Source: Velocimicrobium porci (GTDB lineage Bacteria > Bacillota > Clostridia > Lachnospirales > Lachnospiraceae). Taken from it: a stretch of 64,000 nucleotides of DNA. Position numbers and translations under genes: made by a program. The stretch's first letter is position 1. Each line of letters begins with the position of its first letter. The stretch spans positions 87,706-151,705 of the forward strand of contig NZ_VUMT01000008.1 in assembly GCF_009696045.1 (NCBI RefSeq). Reading direction: 5' to 3'. Under the pieces are notes generated by a model that was given only the letters and a program-made list of their open reading frames with translations, ran no database searches and was not told the DNA's origin. Below are positions 8,773 through 18,831 of this stretch, in pieces.

Positions 8773-9723
8773 TTATTTTTCTAAAAATGCTTTCACCTTA
8801 TTATAAATACTTTCCGAGTCTAATCCATATTTCTTAATTAATTCTACTGCAGGTCCGGATTCACCATAAGTATCTTCAATTCCTATCTTAAGAACCTGTG
8901 TTGGCGCTTTGGCAGACAATGTATCACAAACTGCACTTCCAAGACCTCCAATAATAGAGTGTTCTTCAATTGTAACAACTTTTCCTGTTTCTTTTGCTGC
9001 CTCTACGATTAAATCCTCATCTAATGGCTTAATTGTATGAATATTAATTACTTTTGCATCAATTCCATCTTTTGCAAGTAATTTAGCAGCTTCTAATGTT
9101 TCAGATACACATAAACCAGTTGCAACTAAAGTAATATCTTTTCCTTCTTTTAAAACAACACCTTTTCCAAGCTCAAATTTATAATCCGGGTTATCATTAA
9201 TTACAGGAACTGCTAATCTGCCAAAACGAAGATATACAGGTCCCTGATGTTTAATTGCTGCTTCTACTGCCTGTTTCGCTTCAATGTCATCTGCCGGATT
9301 AATTACTACCATTCCCGGTATTGTACGCATTAAAGCAATATCTTCATTACACTGATGAGTCGCTCCATCTTCACCAACCGAAATGCCGGCATGAGTTGCA
9401 CCAATTTTTACATTTAACTTTGGATAACCAACTGCATTACGAACCTGCTCAAATGCACGACCTGCTGCAAACATTGCGAAAGAACTTGCAAATGGAATTT
9501 TACCGGTTGTCGCAAGACCTGCTGCAATACCAATCATATTACACTCTGCAATACCACAGTCAATATGACGTTCTGGAAAAGCCTTCTTAAAAATTCCTGT
9601 TTTTGTTGCTGCTGCCAAATCGGCATCTAATACAACTAATTCTGGATATTTTTCGCCTAACTCAGCCAAAGCATTACCATAGCTTTCTCTTGTTGCAATT
9701 TTTTTTGTTTCTTTTACTGACAT
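8773..9723 (-). CDS. Transketolase, C-terminal subunit
   Basis: The 316-residue protein holds the pyrimidine-binding and C-terminal domains of transketolase, equal to the second half of the single-chain enzyme. IDCGIAECNMIGIAAGLA (near residue 56) carries the Glu that activates thiamine diphosphate, and EDGATHQ (near residue 118) contains a conserved substrate-site His region. The start overlaps the end of the N-terminal subunit gene by 10 bases, so translation is coupled. Together they interconvert pentose, triose and tetrose phosphates in the non-oxidative pentose phosphate pathway. Split transketolases are common in Clostridia. Confidence 0.95.
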   Translation of the reverse strand: MSVKETKKIATRESYGNALAELGEKYPELVVLDADLAAATKTGIFKKAFPERHIDCGIAECNMIGIAAGLATTGKIPFASSFAMFAAGRAFEQVRNAVGYPKLNVKIGATHAGISVGEDGATHQCNEDIALMRTIPGMVVINPADDIEAKQAVEAAIKHQGPVYLRFGRLAVPVINDNPDYKFELGKGVVLKEGKDITLVATGLCVSETLEAAKLLAKDGIDAKVINIHTIKPLDEDLIVEAAKETGKVVTIEEHSIIGGLGSAVCDTLSAKAPTQVLKIGIEDTYGESGPAVELIKKYGLDSESIYNKVKAFLEK

Positions 9724-10547
9724 AATGCTTCACCTGCTTTCTCTAATTCTTCCATTGCCTGTGCATATTGCTCGTCATTCGGAGCAGAACCATGCCAGGA
9801 AGCTTGATTTTCCATAAAGGATACACCTTTACCTTTGATACTCTTTGCAATAATTGCTGTTGGCTGTCCTTTTGTTTCCTTTGCTTCTTTAAATGCCTTT
9901 TCTAATTCATCAAAATTATGTGCATCTACATGAATTACATGGAAATTAAATGCTTCAAACTTTTTATCAATTGGATATGGAGAACATACATCATCTACAT
10001 TTCCATCTATTTGTAATCCGTTATTATCTACAATCACTACCAGGTTATCCAGCTTTCTGTGACCGGCAAACATAGCTGCCTCCCAGATCTGACCTTCCTG
10101 AATTTCTCCATCGCCGGCCAATGTATATACCCGGTAGGATTTGTTATCCATTTTTGCTGATAAGGCCATTCCTACTGCCACTGACACACCCTGTCCTAAG
10201 GAACCACTTGACATATCAACACCTGGAATATGCTTCATATCCGGATGTCCCTGAAGATAAGATCCAACATGACGAAGTGTCTTTAAATCTTCTTTTGGGA
10301 AATATCCTTTTTCTGCCAATGTTGCATAAAGACCCGGTGCAACATGCCCTTTGGATAATACAAAACGATCACGGTCCTCTTTCTTTGGATTTTTTGGATC
10401 TACATTCATCTCTTCAAAATAAAGATATGTGAAAATATCTGCTGCGGATAATGAACCGCCTGGATGACCAGATTTTGCACTGTGAACTGCTGTTACGATT
10501 CCTTTTCGAACCTCATTGGCAGTCTTCTGTAATTCTAACTTATTCAT
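9714..10547 (-). CDS. Transketolase, N-terminal subunit
   Basis: The 277-residue protein is the thiamine-diphosphate (PP-domain) half of a split transketolase. Visible motifs are SGHPGGSLSAADIF near residue 22, FVLSKGHVAPGLYA near 60, and the cofactor motif GDGEIQEGQIWEA through VIVDNNGLQIDG near residues 140-170 (GDG-x(n)-NN, Mg2+ and diphosphate binding). The ATG at 10547 has AAGGTGG 8 bases upstream, so it is chosen over an in-frame start 11 codons earlier. It is the first gene of a three-gene unit. Confidence 0.95.
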   Translation of the reverse strand: MNKLELQKTANEVRKGIVTAVHSAKSGHPGGSLSAADIFTYLYFEEMNVDPKNPKKEDRDRFVLSKGHVAPGLYATLAEKGYFPKEDLKTLRHVGSYLQGHPDMKHIPGVDMSSGSLGQGVSVAVGMALSAKMDNKSYRVYTLAGDGEIQEGQIWEAAMFAGHRKLDNLVVIVDNNGLQIDGNVDDVCSPYPIDKKFEAFNFHVIHVDAHNFDELEKAFKEAKETKGQPTAIIAKSIKGKGVSFMENQASWHGSAPNDEQYAQAMEELEKAGEALCQ

Positions 10548-10669
10548 GCACTTACCACCTTTTATAATCTTTTTGTACATACTACGTTCCCATTATACGT
10601 TATTTTTTGGTGAATTTCAATGATAGATGTCCTTTTTTTATAGCTTCACGAACAATGTCTTATACTGTC

Positions 10670-12463
10670 TTACTGGAACCAGAAATTTTTCATATCATAT
10701 TTATAAATCCGATATGTATAAGTTTCCACATTATAATTTAATCCATGAATTAAAACACCATCCTTGTCATATTCACCCAATGAGCATTTTGTACCAGAAT
10801 TTACAATAAAATGTTCTTTATAATTTTGAATACTACTGTCATAGCTGGAATATGGAATTGAAAACGATTCCGCTAACTGATAAGTTCCGGCTGACTCATC
10901 CACATAGTACTTATAATATTTTGATGTGGCTGCCTTTTTCTTCTTCGTACCAATGCCATTTACATCGGACCATTTTAAATCTTTTCTTGTATCTGAATTT
11001 CCATAATTATTATTGTACATCGTAATATAATATTGCTCACTACCAAGTCCATTTTCGTTGATTACCTGAATATCACTTTGCCCAAATTGGCTCTTAAACG
11101 TAGATTCTGTACTCGCATTTTGCTGGTTATTTTGTGTTCCGTTTGTATTCCCTGATTCCTCTTCTTTATTTGCCTTCGTATATACCTTATCTGCATATTT
11201 TGTACTTTCCCACACAAAATTAGGTCCTATAATATAGCCAAGAGATGGTACTACACTTGTAATCCCGTTAATCTTAATTAAACTACTCAATTCTTTCGAA
11301 CTTACAATAACAGAGTTACTTCCTGCCATAGCAATCGAGTTGAGTCTGAGCCAATTCAGCTTCTTTGCACCGGAAGGCTTGGAAGCTTTTTTCTTCATTT
11401 TCGGAAATATTTTTCCTAAATCAACACTTTCCTTTGAAGTACCCTTTTCCAAATTTAAAGATACAATTCGATCCTCGACCGTATTACTATTTTCCTTTGT
11501 TGCCAGCATAATAAGATTTCCATAACCATCGTAAACAAAATCATGATGTAATTTATATCCTTTTAATGGATAATTCTTTACAACCTGTCCTAATGAATTG
11601 ACTGCCGCAAATCCTTTATCACTATAGTTATAAATCATCGTTCCATTAAAAAAAAGTACCCTGTCTGCACGATAATTTACCAAAGGAATCGAGCTTCTTA
11701 TTACACCGGAATTATCATATAAATAGATTTTTTTCGGTGCTTTTTTATTATCTGTGTCATATCCTAAGAAAAAGTAAAGTCCATTCGATAGTTGCTCTCC
11801 ACTTTTGCCATCTGCTTGTGAAAGCTGGATTGCCACATTCCCGGAAAGCTTATCTGGCTTAAAACGATACACTGCACTTTTTTGTACTTCTCCTTTTGTG
11901 TTATATAAATCTAAGTAAATATAATTTTCCTTACCAGGAACTAACCCGACAATCTGATATTCATGTTCTTTTGAAAATTCCGCTCCATCTGCACTGTAAC
12001 AGGTTCTCGTAAAATCAGGTATATCCTCATCATTTACCTGTATTGTATATTTTAATTTACAAGCATCTGCTGTCTTAAAATACAAATAAAAAGAAAGCTC
12101 ATTCGTTCCATATGGATTATATGCCCAAAGTGGAGATTCAAAGTTGTATCGTTCTCTTGTCTTTTGTTCCTCTAACTCTGATTTAACTGCTTTTGAAGCT
12201 TTCACATTATAAATTTCTTTCGTATTCTTATGAGAAAATGTCAGAATCGAATCTTCTCCACTTTTAGAAAGTGTAGTAACAGGTACACTGCCTGCTTCCC
12301 GTTTCGACTTTCCATACTGATTCATATCCAATTCTTCCTGACTCACTTCTTTTTCTTCTTTTTTTCTGGAAAGATAACCCTTTCCTGCAAGTCCTGCCAC
12401 TGCTCCTAAAACAACAAGCATAATCACACTTGTTAATAAAATAACTTTCAAATAATGTTTCAT
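10670..12463 (-). CDS. Arylsulfate sulfotransferase (ASST)-like, membrane-anchored
   Basis: The 597-residue protein has an N-terminal membrane segment (residues about 7-28), an immunoglobulin-like beta domain, and then propeller-type repeats. LHHDFVYDGYGNLIMLAT near residue 310 fits the ASST family, which holds catalytic His residues and moves sulfate groups between phenols without PAPS. ANFVWES- and GPNF-like stretches and a Ser/Asn/Gln-rich insert (near residue 440) follow. The product should be external and anchored by its N-terminus. Gut anaerobes carry such enzymes, acting on phenolic sulfates. It lies 22 bases downstream of the threonine aldolase-like gene. Catalytic His placement was judged by eye only. 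Confidence 0.7.
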   Translation of the reverse strand: MKHYLKVILLTSVIMLVVLGAVAGLAGKGYLSRKKEEKEVSQEELDMNQYGKSKREAGSVPVTTLSKSGEDSILTFSHKNTKEIYNVKASKAVKSELEEQKTRERYNFESPLWAYNPYGTNELSFYLYFKTADACKLKYTIQVNDEDIPDFTRTCYSADGAEFSKEHEYQIVGLVPGKENYIYLDLYNTKGEVQKSAVYRFKPDKLSGNVAIQLSQADGKSGEQLSNGLYFFLGYDTDNKKAPKKIYLYDNSGVIRSSIPLVNYRADRVLFFNGTMIYNYSDKGFAAVNSLGQVVKNYPLKGYKLHHDFVYDGYGNLIMLATKENSNTVEDRIVSLNLEKGTSKESVDLGKIFPKMKKKASKPSGAKKLNWLRLNSIAMAGSNSVIVSSKELSSLIKINGITSVVPSLGYIIGPNFVWESTKYADKVYTKANKEEESGNTNGTQNNQQNASTESTFKSQFGQSDIQVINENGLGSEQYYITMYNNNYGNSDTRKDLKWSDVNGIGTKKKKAATSKYYKYYVDESAGTYQLAESFSIPYSSYDSSIQNYKEHFIVNSGTKCSLGEYDKDGVLIHGLNYNVETYTYRIYKYDMKNFWFQ

Positions 12464-12485
12464 ATTAGTACCTTACTGCCTTTCT

Positions 12486-13508
12486 CTAAAGTGTCTCGAT
12501 TGCTCTAACCAATTGCTGAACGCTCTCTAATGTCGTTGCCCATGAAGTCACAAAACGTACTGCATAGGTTCCATTTGGAAATTCCTGTTCTACCTGGAAG
12601 ATAAAACTACTTTCTAATTTTTGCTTTTCTGATTCTGTTAAGATAGGGAAAAGCTGGTTGCTACATGGCGGCTGATAAAATACAATCTTTTTCTTCTGAA
12701 ATGCTTTTATAATCTGTCTGGCCATCTGATTTGCATGTTCTCCCAGTTCATAATAAAGACCATCTTCAAATAACGTTTCAAACTGGATACCCATAAGAAA
12801 ACCTTTCGCCATCATCGCACCTCTTGTTTTAATCAGATAACGAAAATCTTCTTTTATCGTATCATTACAAAGTACAAGCGCTTCACCTAATAATGCACCA
12901 TTTTTTGTTCCTCCTATATAAAATAAATCTACAAGTGAAGCAATATCTTTAAGCTCTAAATCATTTTTATCACTGGCAAGTGCACTAGAAAGTCTTGCTC
13001 CATCTAAAAACAAATATAAATTATGTTGTCTGCATACTTTAGAAATCGCTGAAAGTTCTTCTTTTGTATATACCGTTCCAAGCTCTGTAGTATCAGAAAT
13101 GTATACAAGCTTAGGCTGTACCATATGCTCATCTTTGTGATAGTTAAGAACTTTTATAATCTGTTCCGGCTTTAACTTTCCCTCCTCATTTGGCACAGTA
13201 ACAACTTTATGTCCTGTTGCCTCGATTGCGCCTGTTTCATGAACATTAATATGTCCTGTATCCACAGTAACCACACATTGATGAGGTCGTAAAATAGAAG
13301 AAATTGCCAATAAATTAGTCTGTGTACCACCCGGAATAAAGTGAATCTCTACATCATTTTGACCAATTTCCTTTTTTATCAGTGCTTTTGCCCGTTCACA
13401 ATGAGAATCCAGACCATAACCCGGATTCTGCTCCAAATTACTTTTTAGCATTGCTTCTAATATTTTCGGATGTGCTCCTTCACTATAATCATTTGCAAAA
13501 CTGTACAT
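12486..13508 (-). CDS. Low-specificity L-threonine aldolase-type PLP enzyme
   Basis: The 340-residue protein belongs to the beta-eliminating lyase/threonine aldolase family (fold type I). FANDYSEGAHPKILEAM at the N-terminus, FIPGGTQTNLLAI near residue 65, LFLDGARLSSAL near 165 and the PLP-lysine motif DLFYIGGTKNGALLGEA near 195 are all present. It would cleave threonine or allo-threonine to glycine and acetaldehyde in the cytoplasm. AGGAGG lies 7 bases before the ATG at 13508, so the 16-codon longer reading is rejected. The downstream ASST-like gene may be co-transcribed. Confidence 0.88.
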   Translation of the reverse strand: MYSFANDYSEGAHPKILEAMLKSNLEQNPGYGLDSHCERAKALIKKEIGQNDVEIHFIPGGTQTNLLAISSILRPHQCVVTVDTGHINVHETGAIEATGHKVVTVPNEEGKLKPEQIIKVLNYHKDEHMVQPKLVYISDTTELGTVYTKEELSAISKVCRQHNLYLFLDGARLSSALASDKNDLELKDIASLVDLFYIGGTKNGALLGEALVLCNDTIKEDFRYLIKTRGAMMAKGFLMGIQFETLFEDGLYYELGEHANQMARQIIKAFQKKKIVFYQPPCSNQLFPILTESEKQKLESSFIFQVEQEFPNGTYAVRFVTSWATTLESVQQLVRAIETL

Positions 13509-13728
13509 ACTGCTTCCTCCTATTTTCGATTTTTCAGTAATAAAAGCTATAATCACTGATTTTACTACTAAATAGTACCATATTTTAATTTTGGATTCAA
13601 TGAGAGAACATTCCCTAATTCATAATTGTATCATACTTTTTCTGATAATTATAACTTATATCAAGTTTTTTCTTTTTGTTTGTGATATACTATATATCTA
13701 ATATAAAATGAAAGGAAGCATTATTAAC

Positions 13729-14496
13729 ATGAAACGAAAAAGATCAAAAATCTATATAAAGTCACCGGAACAAATCGAAAAAATTAGAGAAAGCGGAAAA
13801 ATTAATATTGCACTTCTTGATGAAGTAACGCCATTAATAAAAGAAGGGATTTCCACAGAAGAAATTGACCAGTTTATATATAATAAAACGAAGGCTTATG
13901 GTGCAATTCCTGCACCATTAAACTATGAGGGTTTTCCGAAATCCGTTTGTACATCCATTAACGCACAGGTTTGTCATGGTATTCCTTCTAAGGACACAAT
14001 TTTAAAAAATGGAGATATTATCAATGTAGATGTTTCTACGATTTACAATGGATATTTTTCAGATTCTTCCCGTATGTTCTGTATTGGAGAAGTTTCTCCT
14101 GAACGTAAATTATTAGTTGAACGTACAAAAGAGGCAATGTATCTTGGACTTGATGTAGTGAAACCCGGTAATCATTTCGGTGACATTGGACAGGTAATTT
14201 CCGACTTTGCTAAAAAACATAATTACACTGTAGTAAGAGAAATCGGCGGGCACGGAGTTGGAATTAAATTCCATGAACAACCTTTTGTTTCTTTCGTAAG
14301 CAAAAAAGGAACCGGGGCTTTATTTGAACCAGGTATGATATTTACAATAGAACCTATGATTAATCTTGGTGATAATGAAGTATTTATTGATGAATCGAAT
14401 GATTGGACAATATATACCGCAGATGGAAAAGACTCTGCACAATGGGAGATTATGGTATTAGTAACTGAAACCGGAGCTGAAATATTAGCTTACTAA
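13729..14496 (+). CDS. map: Type I methionine aminopeptidase
   Basis: The 255-residue cytoplasmic metalloprotease removes initiator Met from nascent proteins. The five metal ligands are visible: D in INVDVSTIYNGY, D in SDSSRMFC, H in GGHGVGIKFHEQP, E in FTIEPMI and E in AQWEIMVLV. The substrate His of VCHGIP is also present. AAAGGAAG lies 10 bases before the ATG at 13729; an ATG 7 codons earlier lacks an RBS. It stands alone rather than in the ribosomal adk-map cluster, so it is probably a second copy. A strong hairpin ends it. Confidence 0.93.
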   Translation: MKRKRSKIYIKSPEQIEKIRESGKINIALLDEVTPLIKEGISTEEIDQFIYNKTKAYGAIPAPLNYEGFPKSVCTSINAQVCHGIPSKDTILKNGDIINVDVSTIYNGYFSDSSRMFCIGEVSPERKLLVERTKEAMYLGLDVVKPGNHFGDIGQVISDFAKKHNYTVVREIGGHGVGIKFHEQPFVSFVSKKGTGALFEPGMIFTIEPMINLGDNEVFIDESNDWTIYTADGKDSAQWEIMVLVTETGAEILAY

Positions 14497-14502
14497 AATT
14501 AT

Positions 14503-14540
14503 CCCTCATCTTTGAGCAAAACATTCTCAAAGATGAGGGG
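14503..14540. terminator. Shared hairpin between map and phoU
   Basis: CCCTCATCTTTGAG pairs perfectly with CTCAAAGATGAGGG around a 9-base loop, between the convergent ends of map (+) and phoU (-). Both flanks are AT-rich, so it can stop both transcripts. Confidence 0.8.
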
Positions 14541-14575
14541 GATAAATAAATATGCAACACCACCATAGGTTTTCA

Positions 14576-15238
14576 TTACAAAACTCTAATATTATCTATC
14601 GTTCCTTTTTCTTCAAAAATAGTCCATTCACATATATTAACTGCATGATCGCCAATTCGTTCTAAATATTTTGCAATCATTAATACATCAACACAATAAT
14701 CGGCATTCTGATTGCCACCTTGTAACAGACTAATTATTTCCGTCTTAATCTTATCAAATAATCCGTCTATAATATCATCCTGCTTCATAATCTCTCCTGC
14801 AGCTTTTACATCTCTTTTAATAAATGCATTTAGGGAGTCATGGACCATCTTTTTTGTTGCCTCTATCATTTTCGGAACCTGCTTTGATAAATGGTAAAAG
14901 TCCGCATGCTCAAATCGAACAATAATTTCCGCAATATCCGCCGCATGATCTCCAATTCGTTCCATATCTGTCACGACTTTTAAGGCAGTTGATACCATTC
15001 TCAAATCTCTTGCAACCGGTTGTTGTCTTGTAATCAATGCAAGGGATTGTGCCTCAATTCCTTTCTCCATATCATCGACAGTATCATCTCCCTCCATAAC
15101 TTCCTTAGCCAGTTCAATATCCATTGTTTCTAAGGCCTTAAAAATCTGATCAATGGATTTTTCAACATACTGTCCCATTTCAACTAAATTATCATTAAGT
15201 GCCTCTAACTGATGTTCAAAACTGATTCTTGGTGTCAT
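14576..15238 (-). CDS. phoU: Phosphate-specific transport accessory protein PhoU
   Basis: The 220-residue all-helical protein has two PhoU repeats, each with the E/D-x-x-x-D metal signature: DMERIGDHAADIAE near residue 92 and YLERIGDHAVNICEW near 195. PhoU couples the Pst transporter to the phosphate-sensing kinase and tunes phosphate uptake. It is the last gene of the pst operon, 15 bases after pstB, with AAAGGAG before its ATG. No sensor kinase gene (phoR) is near. Confidence 0.96.
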   Translation of the reverse strand: MTPRISFEHQLEALNDNLVEMGQYVEKSIDQIFKALETMDIELAKEVMEGDDTVDDMEKGIEAQSLALITRQQPVARDLRMVSTALKVVTDMERIGDHAADIAEIIVRFEHADFYHLSKQVPKMIEATKKMVHDSLNAFIKRDVKAAGEIMKQDDIIDGLFDKIKTEIISLLQGGNQNADYCVDVLMIAKYLERIGDHAVNICEWTIFEEKGTIDNIRVL

Positions 15239-15253
15239 TGTTATCTCCTTTCA

Positions 15254-16012
15254 TTAACCAAAACGTCCTGTTATATAATCTTCTGTCTTCTTTTCTTTTG
15301 GACGGGTAAATAAAACATCTGTTTCACTATATTCGATTACTTCCCCCACAAGAAAAAATGCAGTATAATCTGAAATTCTGGCTGCCTGCTGCATATTATG
15401 GGTAACAACAGCAACTGTATATTTTTCCTTTAATTCTCCCATTAAATCTTCAATTTTAAGTGTAGATATGGGATCAAGAGCCGATGTAGGTTCATCCATC
15501 AATAAAACTTCCGGTTCAACTGCCAACGCTCTTGCAATACAAAGTCTTTGCTGCTGACCGCCTGACAGACCAAGTGCTGATTTTTTAAGCCGGTCTTTCA
15601 CTTCATCAAATATTGCAGCACCTTTTAAACTCCTTTCCACGATTTCATCTAACTGCTCTTTCGACTTAACACCATGAATCCGAGGTCCATAAGCAATATT
15701 ATCATAAATACTCATTGGAAATGGATTGGGCTGCTGAAATACCATTCCGACTTTTTTACGAAGCAGTGTTGTATCAACCTTTTCATCATACACATTTTCT
15801 CCATCTAATAATACAGTTCCTTCAATTCTTACGTTATCAATCAAATCATTCATTCGGTTCAATGTTTTTAAAAAAGTAGATTTTCCACAGCCGGACGGAC
15901 CAATAAACGCAGTAATTGCTTTATCCTTTATTTCCATATTTATATTTTTCAATGCATGATTTTCTCCATAATACAAATTCAAATCCTTCGTGATTATTTT
16001 GTTCTCTGACAT
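15254..16012 (-). CDS. pstB: Phosphate ABC transporter, ATP-binding protein
   Basis: The 252-residue ABC ATPase powers phosphate import through PstCA. Walker [10 protein letters not shown] (near residue 38), Q-loop [15 protein letters not shown] (near 88), signature LSGGQQQR (near 149) and Walker [13 protein letters not shown] (near 168) are intact, as is the switch His (VVTHN). FPMSIYDN is typical of PstB. The gene starts 15 bases after pstA and has AAAGGAAC before its ATG. Confidence 0.97.
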   Translation of the reverse strand: MSENKIITKDLNLYYGENHALKNINMEIKDKAITAFIGPSGCGKSTFLKTLNRMNDLIDNVRIEGTVLLDGENVYDEKVDTTLLRKKVGMVFQQPNPFPMSIYDNIAYGPRIHGVKSKEQLDEIVERSLKGAAIFDEVKDRLKKSALGLSGGQQQRLCIARALAVEPEVLLMDEPTSALDPISTLKIEDLMGELKEKYTVAVVTHNMQQAARISDYTAFFLVGEVIEYSETDVLFTRPKEKKTEDYITGRFG

Positions 16013-16027
16013 AAGTAATGTTCCTTT

Positions 16028-16912
16028 CTATTTTGCTGATACATCAAACCGCTTTGTTAAATATTTCGTAATGATATTAATTACAAATACAATAACAAGT
16101 AACACAACTGCGATTCCGAATGCCTCCTGATATTTTGCTTTCGACATGCTAAGATAAAGTTCGATTGTAAGTGTACCACCCGGCTGAAAGATTTTCTGAA
16201 ATAATCCATTTCCATATTCACCAAGTTTAGGAAGCAAGAATCCGCTTCCTGCTGTAAATAATAACGCAGCCGATTCACCAACAATTCTTCCGATTGCAAG
16301 AATAACTCCCGTAATAATTCCGGGCATTGCAGATGGCAATAAAATTGTCCGAATCATATACCATTTTGGTGCTCCCATACCAAGGGCGCCACTTCGATAA
16401 GTATCCGGCACTGTTTTTAATGCTTCCTGTGTGTTTCTCGTAATAAGTGGAAGTACCATCAAAGTTAATGTAAGAGCTCCTGTTAAAATCGAATAACCAA
16501 GCTTTAACGTATTTCCAAAAAACACCATGCCAAACAAACCAAAAATAATAGATGGAAGTCCGGCTAAAATCTCCGTCGTAGCTTCAATTGTTCTTACAAT
16601 TCTCCCTTGTTTTGCATATTCATTTAAATAAACTGCAGCTCCAATTCCCAGAGGAGTTGCAATAAGAAGCGTAAGAAAAATCATATATAAAGTATTTACA
16701 ATATTTCCTGCAATTCCATAATTTCCTTTTATTGTGCTTGGAACAGTTGTCAGAAAATTCCAGTTTATTACTCCGGCTCCCCTATAAAATACATAGCCAA
16801 CAATTCCAACTAACAAAAATATGGAAACAGAAGCACTAGCGTAAATTAAGACATACCATATCCTATCTGATATTCTTTTCTGCTTTCCATTTATAGTACT
16901 AATTTTCTCCAT
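16028..16912 (-). CDS. pstA: Phosphate ABC transporter permease PstA
   Basis: The 294-residue membrane protein has six predicted membrane segments and the BPD_transp_1 cytoplasmic loop (near residues 170-215: TVPDTYRSGALGMGAPKWY) that contacts PstB. It pairs with PstC to form the phosphate channel. Its start overlaps pstC by 14 bases, implying coupled translation. Length is normal. Confidence 0.95.
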   Translation of the reverse strand: MEKISTINGKQKRISDRIWYVLIYASASVSIFLLVGIVGYVFYRGAGVINWNFLTTVPSTIKGNYGIAGNIVNTLYMIFLTLLIATPLGIGAAVYLNEYAKQGRIVRTIEATTEILAGLPSIIFGLFGMVFFGNTLKLGYSILTGALTLTLMVLPLITRNTQEALKTVPDTYRSGALGMGAPKWYMIRTILLPSAMPGIITGVILAIGRIVGESAALLFTAGSGFLLPKLGEYGNGLFQKIFQPGGTLTIELYLSMSKAKYQEAFGIAVVLLVIVFVINIITKYLTKRFDVSAK

Positions 16913-17837
16913 CCTGCTTCCCTCCCTTCAATATTTTTGTCAGCACTAAATTTATAACTAAGATGAAAACAAATAATACCAGCCCTATTGTAAATAAAAC
17001 TTCTCTATGTGTATCCGCCGCATATCCCATCTCGCTTACAATCGCAGTTGTTAAAAAGCGGACAGAGTTAAATGGAAGCGGTAAGTTGACCGCACTTCCG
17101 GATACTAAGCTAATCGCCATTGCTTCGCCAATTGCACGCCCAACACCTAATACAATCGCAGCAATAATACCAGATTTTGCAGCCGGAAGAATTACTTTAA
17201 AGATAGTCTGAATGTGAGACGCCCCCAATGCAAGCGAAGAGCTTTTTAGCTGAGCCGGCACTGCCCGTATTGCGGATTCACTTATATTAATTACAGTTGG
17301 AAGTATCATAATTGCCAATACAAAAACCGCAGAAATCAAGTTTGCTCCACCTGTGAATTGATGTGTCTGAGAATCCTTAAATATGAACTGTTCCAGTTTG
17401 TACATAAGCGGATTTAATATAAGTAATCCCAACAGACCATAGATAACAGAAGGGATTCCTGCTAATAACTCTACAGCCGGTTTTACAATCGCTGCTAATT
17501 TCTTCGGCGCTGTTTCTGCAAGAAAAACAGCAGTCAGCACCCCAATTGGTACTCCAATCAATACAGCAAAAAAAGTACCGATAATCGAAGTAAGAATAAC
17601 ATAAAGAATACCATAAGAAGCCGGATTAGCAGCTGGCTTCCAGACCGTTCCAAATAAAATTTCAGTAATTCCAACCTTCAAAAGAGCCGGCGTTCCACTC
17701 AGTATCATATATAAAGTGATTGATAACACAGCCAGAACAGCGAAAAAACCGCATAATGTAAATAAAATGAAAGCGGTTTTTTCTGCTATTTCTTTTGTCT
17801 GATGGCTGCCTATAATTGAATTTTTCTTATCCATCAT
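16899..17837 (-). CDS. pstC: Phosphate ABC transporter permease PstC
   Basis: The 312-residue membrane protein has an N-terminal membrane segment, five more, and the coupling loop AVPAQLKSSSLALGASHIQ near residue 195. GVPIGVLTAVFLAE and GIPSVIYGLLGLL are typical of PstC/PstA. It lies 11 bases after pstS and is the first permease of the operon. With PstA it forms the membrane channel for inorganic phosphate. Confidence 0.95.
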   Translation of the reverse strand: MMDKKNSIIGSHQTKEIAEKTAFILFTLCGFFAVLAVLSITLYMILSGTPALLKVGITEILFGTVWKPAANPASYGILYVILTSIIGTFFAVLIGVPIGVLTAVFLAETAPKKLAAIVKPAVELLAGIPSVIYGLLGLLILNPLMYKLEQFIFKDSQTHQFTGGANLISAVFVLAIMILPTVINISESAIRAVPAQLKSSSLALGASHIQTIFKVILPAAKSGIIAAIVLGVGRAIGEAMAISLVSGSAVNLPLPFNSVRFLTTAIVSEMGYAADTHREVLFTIGLVLFVFILVINLVLTKILKGGKQDGEN

Positions 17838-17848
17838 CCACGCCTTTC

Positions 17849-18748
17849 TTAGTCTACTGTAATTAGTCCTACCGATTCGACCAATTGTTTTCCTTCTTCA
17901 CTCTTAAGGTAATCAAATAACGCTTTTACTAAATCATTTTGTTCACTAATCTCACCTTTTGTTGCCATTACAAATGGTCTGCTTAAGAAGTAATCACCAG
18001 ATTTAATATTTTCAGCAGTTGGTTCAACCCCTTCTAATGTAAGGGCATTTACTGTATCATCTAATACATCTAAAGAAACATATCCGATTGCACCTTTCGT
18101 AGCTGCAACCTTTGCCATAACTGCACCGGTACTATCCAGTTCATTTGCATACTTACATTTATCTTCAATTCCTAAAATTTCTTCAAAAGCACCTCTTGTA
18201 CCAGATCCGGCTTCTCTTCCTACTACAACAATTGGTGTATCGTCTCCGCCAAGTTCTTTCCAGTTTGTGATTTCACCACTGTATATTTTTGTTAAATCAT
18301 CTTTTTTTAAATCTTTCACTTTATTATCCTCGTCTGTCACAATTGCAATACCATCAATTGCCACTATGTTCTCAACAGCTCCTGCTTCTTTTTCACTATC
18401 TTCTAAATTTCTGGAAGCATTGCCGATATCTGCTGTTCCACCAACTAATGCTTCAATACCGGCACTGGATCCTACAAATTCGGGACTTACTGTTACGCCT
18501 GGATTTTTCTCCATAAATGCTTCACCTAACGCATTTGCAAACTTCTCCATTGAAGTCGATCCAATCATTGTAATTGTTCCATTTAAATTACCTGTGTCCC
18601 CTGTTACATTGTTATCCGTTGTTTTTGTCTTTTGTTCTGTTTTGGTATCCGAATTTTCACCGGTTGAAGTTCCACATCCGGTTACCATAGTTGCCGCAAA
18701 AACTCCAAGTAACATCATTCCTAATATTTGTTTCATCTTTCTCTTCAT
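17849..18748 (-). CDS. pstS: Phosphate-binding lipoprotein PstS
   Basis: The 299-residue protein begins with a lipoprotein signal; the lipobox ends at Cys25 (MVTGC). It is followed by a Thr/Asp-rich linker. ITMIGSTSMEKF near residue 58 and GREAGSGTRGAFEEILG near residue 190 are the phosphate-binding loops of PstS. It captures phosphate outside the membrane for PstCA. It is the first gene of pstSCAB-phoU and is preceded by a PhoP-type box at 18832-18848, so phosphate starvation control is expected. Confidence 0.95.
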   Translation of the reverse strand: MKRKMKQILGMMLLGVFAATMVTGCGTSTGENSDTKTEQKTKTTDNNVTGDTGNLNGTITMIGSTSMEKFANALGEAFMEKNPGVTVSPEFVGSSAGIEALVGGTADIGNASRNLEDSEKEAGAVENIVAIDGIAIVTDEDNKVKDLKKDDLTKIYSGEITNWKELGGDDTPIVVVGREAGSGTRGAFEEILGIEDKCKYANELDSTGAVMAKVAATKGAIGYVSLDVLDDTVNALTLEGVEPTAENIKSGDYFLSRPFVMATKGEISEQNDLVKALFDYLKSEEGKQLVESVGLITVD

Positions 18749-18831
18749 CGTTTCTTTCTCCTTTTCTTTTTGATTACGTCTAAAGAATAAATCACGACTG
18801 TTAAAAACAAATATAACTTTTGTATTTTTTT

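Noticed and set aside
18267..18773. Plus-strand frame of 168 codons opposite pstS
   Set aside because: It is antisense to a well-identified pstS, with composition explained by the complementary strand and no RBS.
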